A stretch of DNA of 64,000 nucleotides from Gibbula magus (taxonomy: Eukaryota > Mollusca > Gastropoda > Trochida > Trochidae), in assembly GCA_936450465.1 (NCBI GenBank), contig OW388291.1, positions 79,063,436 to 79,127,435 on the forward strand, written 5' to 3'. A program made the position numbers and the translations under genes. Positions 55,336 to 64,000 of this stretch are shown here, one piece after another. The first letter of the stretch is position 1. Each line of letters starts with the position of its first letter. Under the pieces are notes generated by a model, which saw only the letters and a list, made by a program, of their open reading frames with translations, searched no databases and was not told where the DNA came from.

Positions 55336-57366
55336 GAGCCATGGGCTCTGTAGCTCATCAAGATTTCATTGATTATTATCTAAGGTTGACTATCTAAGTT
55401 ATATCAAGTAATACATTGTTATCAAGAAAAAAAAAGGTTTTTAGACCATGACTCCTGTGACCCAACTTTGGAGTCACAGGGTCACCAATCCTACAATTAC
55501 AATTTCACCTTTCTACAGCTTTACGTACTTAAGATAAAGATGAAAATATTTGGGTCATGACCAGTGACCTAGATTGGGGTCACAGGGTCACAAAATCTAC
55601 AATTTTGAATCCCCATTGGACAAGGAGTCTGCACAAAACTTTTCAGCTCTCTAGACTTTTTGGAACTGGAGAAGAAGATAAAAATAGGTTTTTAAGGATG
55701 TGACCACTGTGACCCCATTTGGGGTCATGGGGTCACGGAATCTACAAGTTAGTATCCCCATTGGCCAAGGAGTCTGTACACAACTTTTCAGCTCTCTAGA
55801 CCTTTTGGAACTGGAAAAGAAGATGAAAATAGGTTTTTAAGGATGTGACCCCTGTGACCCCATTTGGGGTCACAGGGTCACGAAATCTACAATTTAGAAT
55901 CCCCATTGGCCAAGGAGTCTGCACACAACTTTTCAGCTCTCTTGACCTTTTGGAACTGGAGAAGAAAATGAAAATAGGTTTTTAAGGATGTGACCCCAGT
56001 GACCCCATTTAGGGTCATGGGGTCACAAAATCTACAATTTAGAATCCCCATTGACCAAGAGTCTGCACACAACTATTCAACTCTCTTGACTTTTTGGAAC
56101 TGGAGAAGAAGATGAAAAAAGGTTTTTAAGGATATGACCCCTGTGACCCCATTTGGGGTCAAGGGGTCACGAAATCTACAATTTAGTATCCCCATTGGCC
56201 AAGGAGTCTGCACACAACTTTTCAAGTCTCTTGACTTTTTGGAACTGGAGAAGAAGATGAAAAAAGGTTTTTAAGGATGTGACCCCTGTGACCCCATTTG
56301 GGGTCAAGGGGTCACGAAATCTACAATTTAGAATCCCCATTGGCCAAGGAGTCTGCACACAACTTTTCAGCTCTCTAGACCTTTTGGAACCGGAGAAGAA
56401 GATGAAAATAGGTTTTTAAGGATGTGACCCCTGTGACCCCATTTGGGGTCACGGGGTCACGAAATGTACAATTTAGTATCCCCATTGGCCAAGGAGTCTG
56501 CACACAACTTTTCAGCTCTCTTGACCTTTTGGAACCGGAGAAGAAGTTGAAAATAGGTTTTTAAGGATGTGACCCCTGTGACCCCATTTGGGGTCATGGG
56601 GTCACAGAATGTACAATTTAGTATCCCCATTGGCCAAGGAGTCTGTACACAACTTTTCAGCTCTCTAGACCTTTTGGAACTGGAGAAGAAGATGAAAATA
56701 GGTTTTTAAGGATGTGACCCCTGTGACCCCATTTGGGGTCATGGGGTCACGAAATCTACAATTTAGTATCCCCATTGGCCAAGGAGTCTGTACGCAACTT
56801 TTCAGCTCTCTAGACCTTTTGGAACTGCAGAAGAAGATGAAAATAGGTTTTTAAGGATGTGACCCCTGTGACCCCATTTGGGGTCATGGGGTCACGAAAT
56901 GTACAATTTAGAATCCCCATTGGCCAAGGAGTCTGTACACAAATTTTCAGCTCTCTAGACCTTTTTGAACTGGAGAAGAAGATGAAAATAGGTTTTTAAG
57001 GATGTGACCCCGGTGACCCCATTAGGGGACATGGGGTCACAAAATCTACAATTTAGAATCCCCATTGGCCAAGGAGTCTGTACACAACTTTTCAGCTCTC
57101 TTGACCTTTTGGAACTGGAGAAGAAGATGAAAATAGGTTTTTAAGGATGTGACCCCTGTGACCCCATTTGGGGTCACGGGGTCACGAAATCTACAATTTA
57201 GAATCCCCATTGGCCAAGGAGTCAGCTCTGTGGAGTCATTGGTTCTGGAGAAGAAGTCGAAAATGTGCAAAGTTTACGGACGGACGGACGGACGGATGGA
57301 CGGACGGACGCCGGACGCCATGCCATGCCATAAGCCCATCGGGCCTTTCAGGCCTGATGAGCTAAA
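55336..57366 (+). mobile_element. Modular element family E, long copy (about 13 units)
   Basis: Left end GAGCCATGGGCTCTGTAGCT. About thirteen units of about 145 bp, the first two more diverged than the rest. Then (GGAC)n at 57278-57313 and the right end AAGCCCATCGGGCCTTTCAG plus GCCTGATGAGCTAA. It starts only about 220 bp upstream of the RBM34 ATG. Confidence 0.86.
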
Positions 57367-57515
57367 AAGTCAGAAGTGCCCCTACAACTGAGGTATTCAA
57401 TGGTAGCTTGATAACTCTTCAGTTACAAAGTTGAGTTTTAGGGCCACATACACAATAATGAGCACTGTGTCACAGAAGATTTCAGTCAAACAAAATCAAT
57501 TGCTATCAACAAAAG

Positions 57516-59351
57516 TAGGGATGAAACGGTTCACGACTACAGTAGTTGTAAAACCACTGTATTTTACTTTCGGTTCGGTAGACGGTACATCAACATGATT
57601 TTTCGGTATTTCCCGAATATATAACTTAACTAACAGTTATGTACTATTAACCCTTAAGATGCGGGCGACGGAATTATCCGGGCGGGCTATAAGCGATTCC
57701 TAGGTGTCTGTATACGGGTCCCGGATACAAGACTTAGAATAATTCACGGCTGTCTAAGTATACTCTATCACCCATACCGGGTCACGAGTCGATTGTGTCC
57801 GCGACCCGACCCATGAGAATGACTGTATTTACGCTCCGGGACCCGACATGAGAATGAAGCTTTGTTCAGTGTGTGGTCGGAATATCAAGCAAAATTCACA
57901 CCAATTTGCGTGTGCATTGTTGACCCGTAACGCATCGATAATTAGCTTTACAAAAGGCCAATTATGTCGGGCTTAGCCCCCGAAGCATTAATTCGCTTGA
58001 GGCTATTTTCACCCACGTGTTTGTATTGCCTCGGGTTTGCCTCGCCCGAGACTGCTATCTGCCTCGCATCTCGCGAGACGGGGAAAAAAATCGCTAACTC
58101 GCCTTACTCCCGCACTTCATATCATGTGAGCGAATTGTTTGTTTTCAAAAAAAAATACGGCAAAATAAAGGGGAAACAATGGACTACATTCCCATATAAA
58201 ATTAGAAAATCTCAAAAAAATAATAAAGACACAGCAAGCGCCGTGAAAAAGGTCATGTTTACACTTCATAAATTTTGAAACAATCGGCGATTTTCACAAC
58301 TTCTAAAACATTTATCAAGGCTAAAATACTGAATGCATTTTCATAATTTTTATATCACAATAAACCGAAAAGAATAATCTTTTATTCTATATAAAATGCG
58401 CAGATTTATTCACAGAAATAAAGATACAATTTTACCTTTCTGAGAGGCATGTGAAACCAAACGGCACACAAACTAATCAACATATTTTCATCAGTTATGG
58501 TTCGAGGTTAGCGTTTATTTGAAAAGTCAAACAACATAACCATATTTGGGTTGACATGTGCTTATTTGTCAACTGGTTCGAGATTATGATTTCTTGGAAA
58601 AGTGCGATGAACGACCGTTTGCAATGCCGCATACATGTTGTAAGTATTGACGATTTTATAGGTGGGAATAAAGACAAACTTTACATAGCTATAGAATTAT
58701 AACCAAAGGTCGCATTCTAATAATTTTTATATCATTGTGAAGCTAGACATCTTGTCTTCAATTCCGTATATAAATGGAATTTTTTTCGTTTCGTATTTAT
58801 GATGTTACGAGGCCCGAATAAAAGACAATCTTTCGAAAGTAATAGAATAAAAACGAAAAAACATAGAAAATTCATTCAAAGTTTCGAGTGTGAATTAGCC
58901 ATTTGTGTACGGGTTTCGCTACTTGAATTTGTATTGAACGCCCGTATATAGTCCTTATTCGCCATGTAGATGCGGTATATTTTGTAAAAACGATACCGGA
59001 ATCGCCGCCTGGAAATTCCGCCAGCAGAGCTAGTTAGTGCCAAAGCCCAAACTACTGCTGCGAGCTGCGAGCCTGTAAATTCCGCCACAGGGGCTAAAAA
59101 TGGTAAAATATATATACGCAACGTAAGGGTTAACTCAGATGTATAATCATATTTTCAGTTGTACAATTTTTAAACCAAGTGATTTCCACACCCAACAAAC
59201 TTATTTTCAAGAAAAACATGTGATTTGTTATTGTTTTATTTAATATATTGAAAGACATTCTTGATTTTTGTACCGAACTGAAAATGTGTTGAACCGAGGG
59301 TCCTGTACCACAATACGAATCGAACTGAAGCCCAAGCATACTGTACCCCTA
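57516..59351. mobile_element. hAT-like element split by another transposon
   Basis: AACAAAAG at 57508-57515 and 59352-59359 is an 8-bp target duplication. The ends TAGGGATGA and TAGGGGTAC (inverted) fit hAT. Without the nested insertion it is about 350 bp and non-coding. Confidence 0.75.
57651..59129. mobile_element. piggyBac-like non-autonomous element nested in the hAT-like element
   Basis: TTAA at 57647-57650 and 59130-59133 flanks the inverted ends CCCTTAAGATGCG and CCCTTACGTTGCG. The 1.48-kb interior has no transposase. GC-richer subterminal regions carry repeated CGGGTCCCGG / CGGGACCCGAC and AATTCCGCC motifs. The 104-codon frame at 57964-58278 has no recognised domain. Confidence 0.78.
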
Positions 59352-59359
59352 AACAAAAG

Positions 59360-60100
59360 CTGGGAATTCATATCAAAACCAATTTTTGTCAGGTTTCCGT
59401 ACCAAATCCAAAAATCCAATGTTACCACACTTTTAATAAAAGTTTGGTAAAATAACATTAAGATAGTTTGTCTATTTTAAAATGTTTCAACTTCCACAAA
59501 AAAAATCGTTGTCCTTTCCTACAATTTTGCCAGTGTTTTCTTTCCAAGAAAGTTTTGAATCTAAGACAGTACCCAATCATTTATATTCTCTTACTCTTTC
59601 TATTTCATTATCATCAATAGGCATGGGATTTATTGTACACCTAAAGTTTTCCTGAAATCTATGATAATTTCACTGGTCTGTTGCACATTCAAAACTAAAA
59701 ACTTTGTTTGCACTATTCGAAAAATTTTGAGATTTCTGTTCTGTAACTCAGTTCAGACAAACCAATAAAATTCAAATCATTTTTGTCATAACAATTCTTG
59801 TACAGTGTTTGCTTACACTTCTTTTGTTCATCTTTATCAGCTGATCATGATAAAGAAGGGAAATCGACTGAGTTGCAAGAAATTCATGAATCAATTCCAT
59901 TAACACAAGGTATGGTGGGTATATACCACAATAGATACTGTGTATCATTGTGAATCACAAACAATAAGTTTGCATGGTACAAATTTTAACGTTTCGCTGT
60001 AAATTGCTAAAACATTGAGGAAAATGAGATTTTATGAAACTTCAAATGCCAGCTCTGAACAAGTGAATCAGCTGATCAGTTGATCACACAGGAGTTTGTA
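59360..60100. other. Non-coding stretch
   Basis: No gene, RNA or clear repeat recognised. Confidence 0.45.
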
Positions 60101-60106
60101 TAACAC

Positions 60107-60403
60107 ACCCCCTAGTGGGCCACTAGTGGCAGGTAGCTAGTGGCTTGAAACTGGTGGGTAGCTAGTGGCCCACCGGTGTGATAGCTAGTGGGCAACTGAT
60201 GAAGGATAGCTGGTGGCTTGCCACTGGTGGGTAGCAAGTGGCCCATCGGTATGATAGCTAGTGGCTTGCCACTGGTGGGTAGCAAGTGGGCCGCTGGTGG
60301 CAGATAGCCACTAGTGGCTGCCACCGGTGGCCCACCTTCTATCAGCTGGACAAACTACTAGTGGGCCACTGGAGCAGGTACCAGTGGCCCACCCAGGCCG
60401 TCA
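60107..60403. repeat. GC-rich cassette of CTAGTGGCCCAC-type palindromic repeats
   Basis: About 300 bp built from variants of ACTAGTGGC, GCCACTGGTGG, GTAGCAAGTGGCCCA and GGTATGATAGC in both orientations. It begins and ends with CTAGTGGGCCACT. It is much GC-richer than its surroundings and lacks coding features. Confidence 0.75.
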
Positions 60404-60404
60404 C

Positions 60405-61430
60405 CCAACCAAGATCTGAGGAAATCCCGCCGAGGTCCGCAATCGCTTTCAGAATTTGAAAGTGCAAACGTGAACAGGAAAGTATTGCCTCCCGTGAATG
60501 CGGAAATTTGTTTATAAGTATTACTATAAAATGTGAACATAAATGCTGTAGAAACTTTGACTGCAAGACGTTCAGCATGCGTGACTACATTTTATACAAT
60601 CCTAGCTTTGATCATTTGATGAATGGCTTTACCTACTGCCCATTGGCATTGACATTGTTTTTCTATTTGAATGTGTTAACAATTCTTAGTCAGATCTAAA
60701 GCCAATAAAATATCATACCTTTAATAGTAGCCTATAATGATATTGATGTACAAAATGTTATGGAAAAAAACATTGAATATTTCCTCTCCACAAAGTAAAC
60801 CTCGAACTAACGGGCCATAATAAACAAAATCTTAATTATCGTTATACAGACAAGTCAGTGAAATTTCAAAATAACAGATTGTCACTTCGAATAAAATTAA
60901 AACTGCTTCAATATTATTTTATTCTTTTTACATAATATGTACTGTATAACAATATTGTGACCTCAGATCAAAATTTCAAGGAAATGATTGTCAATAGATT
61001 TCGGTAAACGATAAAAACTATTCACCTTTCAAACTGAGTTTGAACTCAAAACAAACCCACGTGCCTCAAAGGAAACTTTTCGAGAGTTACCTTTTCTTGA
61101 CAAGGGAAGTAACTCTAATATCTTCTAAAAATCCCCGATTTAATATTCACAGACAGTGTTCGAGCCTCCTCAAAATGGTGTGGACATTTTTTTTTATATT
61201 GTGGTAACTTTCAAAAATCTCTTTTTCTTCTGATTCTTTGTTCATTTCCATACACATGCTTGTTTGTCATTATTATCAAAAGCACACCTGTTTCTAAAGC
61301 AATGCCTAAAAGACAATGAGCGTTTGCACAATCTTTATTCATAAAATGAATTATCATTTTTGATGTATTTTTATTTCTAAGAACAATTGTTTAAAATTAG
61401 TTTACTATTCTGCAATATTACTTTGTTTTA
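60405..61430. other. Non-coding stretch
   Basis: No gene recognised; AT-rich after 60700. Confidence 0.4.
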
Positions 61431-62215
61431 TTGGATTTTTGCTATAGATTTTCACAATTTATGTTTGATGATGTTGCTTCAATATGTTTAAAATGTAAAA
61501 CATCACCTGTGTTTCATATGTTAGCTTTGGCAAGAAAATATAGAATAGATGGTTTGGATAAATACTTAGAAACATCTGTATTTCCAAATAAACAACTCTG
61601 GGCATGTCATGTTAAATCAGCTATTCATGAAGCTGATAGAAAACATATTATTTCAGAGCTATCCACAATAGCAACTTTAGCACGTTTCTATCTCGCTTAC
61701 GCCGACTGTCCAAGCAGACTATGGTATCTATCATTAGATCAACGCCTATGTTTTAATGATATAGCAACGCTGCTGCACATCAGCACTTATGTAATTCAAT
61801 CTAATGAATGTATCTGTGGTATGTTTGCTTATGATATTGTCAAACATGTATCCCTTTATTGTAACGAAACGCAGTATGAGAGAGATATACTTTTAGAAGA
61901 TCTAATTGATATACTTGATGTTACAACTTTTGATAGTCTGTGGAAGGATGATGATGTGTTACTATGCTTTATACTCGGAGGCCTCCCGACTCCGTGCACG
62001 AAGGCTCTCGATTATGAAACATGGCTGGTATGTATCCGTCGGATTTGTAAAACTGTTAAACTGTGGAAACGATATTTCGTTAAATGTTTCTGATGTCTTG
62101 CAATGTTTTAATACCTACATTATGTATATAACCTTATATTGATTCATTTGTTGTAATGAAATTTTGAACTTTGTATTGATCTTCATTGATATGGAGGAAA
62201 TAAAGCATATCTATG
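61431..62215 (+). pseudogene. 5'-truncated non-LTR retrotransposon (LINE), C-terminal region
   Basis: An open frame of 220 codons ends at the stop at 62091-62093 and lacks an ATG at its left edge. It carries no reverse transcriptase catalytic motif. It fits the region after the RT/thumb of several LINE families: KYLETSVFPNKQLWACHVK, a Cys-containing NECICGMFAYDIVKHV segment, an ILGGLP turn and a basic end KLWKRYFVK. A short AT-rich tail ending GGAAATAAAGC follows. Alternative: an exon of an unknown host gene, since GCTATAG at 61447 and GCTG|GTATGT at 62028 resemble splice sites. The frame running on to the stop favours a LINE. Confidence 0.6.
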
Positions 62216-62219
62216 GATT

Positions 62220-62940
62220 GCATTTTTCTAAGAGCAATTCTTTATTAACAAAATACATGGTGTACAGTACAAGAATACTTACTAGATGAAATTTTGAAAT
62301 GAACAGTGCTATATAAACTGAAGTACAAAAGAAAGTACACACCTCAGTTGAAACTGTTCATCGACATATAAAGCATCTTCTTTGTGAAAATCAGTGAATG
62401 TTCCTCGTTCTGCGCACATTTACAACATTTTAAACATGGTAGGGGTCATATTGGTGTAAATTTCACATCTTGCCCCTGTCTACATTAAAAAAAAGATATT
62501 GTAACTAAAAATTTACCAGTCACCAATGTCATTCATTCAAACTATTGCAGAAATATGTATATCATGTCATAATCAAATGCATCTAAACAAATTTAATATT
62601 GAATTTATCGAAACTAACTGAGGTGTGTACTTTCTTTTGTACTTCAGTTTATACACTAACGTCCCAAACATTATTTGCAGTATTTTGTTTGTTACTGTGT
62701 TTAGTGGCAGTTTTTTTGGACGCTTGTTCATATTGCTGCCTCATTTTTTTAAACCCATTTCATATATTCACAGAACCTTAGAACATTTGTTGTTTTCTTT
62801 CCCTGTTTGCGGCGTTGTTGTAAATCACTTAAATTAACAATATAATCGATGATATAGCGGCGTATAGATGATATTTGTCAACATGGCTGGTCAGTCAATG
62901 AACACTTTGCAAATAACGACAATATTCGATCACTTCGGTA
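62220..62940. other. Non-coding stretch
   Basis: AT-rich. CACACCTCAGTTGAAAC / AACTGAGGTGTGTACTTTC words occur inverted at about 62338 and 62615, bounding a region of about 300 bp. No gene seen. Confidence 0.4.
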
Positions 62941-62943
62941 TAA

Positions 62944-63111
62944 TATAAATAGACTCATAATGTGTTTGTTCACTGGCTTATAAATGGTTTAAAAGGTGCA
63001 AGTTAAACTGGTATAAATGCCGGAGCTTGTCGACGGCATTTATACTACAGTTTAACTTGAACTTTCAAACCGTTTATAAGTCAGTGAACAAACACATTAT
63101 TAAATCTATTT
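62944..63111. repeat. 168-bp near-perfect palindrome
   Basis: Arms of about 78 nt: AATGTGTTTGTTCACTG at the left is mirrored by CAGTGAACAAACACATT at the right, and AGTTAAACTG..GGCATTTATAC-type sequence closes around GAGCTTGTCGAC. Fold-back element or MITE. Confidence 0.8.
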
Positions 63112-63114
63112 CTT

Positions 63115-64000
63115 ATAAATTCAAAATTTGCAATTTAAGCGATTTCTAATCAGTAAATAAACTTTTGAATATAAAAAAATCTCTGCAAAAATGTACAGTG
63201 CATGATAAAACACATATTTAATAGTTAATATTGTCTTAGATGAGGCACTAAGCTCCGCCCACAGTAATACCGCATCACTTATGTGTCACCACGCGCAAAA
63301 CGTAGTTCACAGGAAATATGATTAAAGTATTTAATGTTTGGTTCTAACATGCTGTTTTAATCAAAGTTTCAATCAAACTACAATTAGAATTCACGTTGTA
63401 AGGTTTTTAAAAAGTTTAATCAAGAAACGAGCATGTGATATCAGTGTCATAATTGCGCAATGATATAGTGATAAAGTAGTACCGCAGGTTATTTTTTTGT
63501 AAACGTCAGAGTTTGAAGGTTATCCTTTTCAGCTGTCAATCTTGCATTTATGAGAATGTATACCGGTCACATGACCTTGTTTAAACCAATCAGCAGAGAG
63601 CATATCGCTTAAAATGCAAAGTCTGAATTTATTATAGAATCTGGTTATATTCATAATTGGTTATTTACATGAAATTCACTTGGCTATGTTGATATAACAA
63701 TTAAAATAATGTGTCTTTATTTGAACAACATCTTCGTAAATAATTTGTTTTTAAAATGTTTGTAAATGTTACAAGATCAATGTGTAGGTTGGATGTACTT
63801 CTAGATGATACCAGGGACGCTATTATTATCTAGAGTCCCTGAAGAAGAAACATACAGCGCTGGAGAATATTTGCTTTAGTTAGACGTCCAATGTATAGCT
63901 GGTATTTTCCATTGTTTCTACAATAAATATTCAATATAATGCCTACGGCGTTAAAATAACTAAAATTGTTAACTTTCCAGTATAATCGATGACTGTTGAC
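63115..64000. other. Non-coding stretch to window end
   Basis: No gene recognised. A small hairpin, CAGGGACGC...GAGTCCCTG, lies at 63811-63841. Confidence 0.4.

Noticed and set aside
57964..58278. 104-codon frame as a transposase remnant
   Set aside because: No DDD/DDE motif or piggyBac-like sequence could be seen.

Overview
This window is eukaryotic DNA, most likely from a bivalve mollusc. It is AT-rich, its genes are split by spliceosomal introns, and there are no operons, Shine-Dalgarno sites or long intact genes. The mollusc call rests on many copies of a modular repeat: short inverted ends, a core of about 145-170 bp tandem units, then an (ACGG)n run and a hairpin terminus. This is the architecture of the bivalve 'pearl' / Helentron-associated elements. 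The opsin type fits a lophotrochozoan but does not prove one.

Two host genes can be rebuilt exon by exon, both on the minus strand. (1) 927-10198 is an opsin in five coding exons (347 codons). It keeps the retinal-binding lysine, the ECL2 glutamate counterion and NPxxY, and its ECL2 resembles neuropsin (OPN5). A candidate 5' UTR exon and promoter lie near 13.25-13.43 kb. (2) 25308-55113 is an RBM34/Nop12-like nucleolar protein with two RRMs in eleven coding exons (465 codons). Every junction has GT/AG and compatible phase; only the exon 10 donor is weak. About 1.4 kb of coding sequence is spread over 30 kb because the introns are full of repeats.

Most of the rest is repeats. Left part (0-25 kb): a diverged duplicate pair (1-350 and 22468-22862) with a local inversion, tandem duplications, a 172-bp-unit element in the opsin intron, 33-bp minisatellites, a TTAA-flanked MITE and a 2.4-kb array of 10- and 7-nt words. 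Middle (25-57 kb, RBM34 introns and upstream): nested modular elements, a hAT-like MITE with an 8-bp target duplication, a MITE nested in a modular element, a 51-copy 23-bp minisatellite, two tRNA-derived SINEs, a Tigger-like MITE and a fold-back element carrying what looks like a decayed RecQ-type helicase start. Right part (57-64 kb): a hAT-like element split by a TTAA-flanked piggyBac-like element, a GC-rich palindromic cassette, the 3' end of a non-LTR retrotransposon and a 168-bp palindrome.

The two host genes have no evident functional link. I found no CRISPR array, rRNA or functional tRNA gene. Database assignments could not be tested here. Splice sites were inferred from GT/AG, phase and family conservation.
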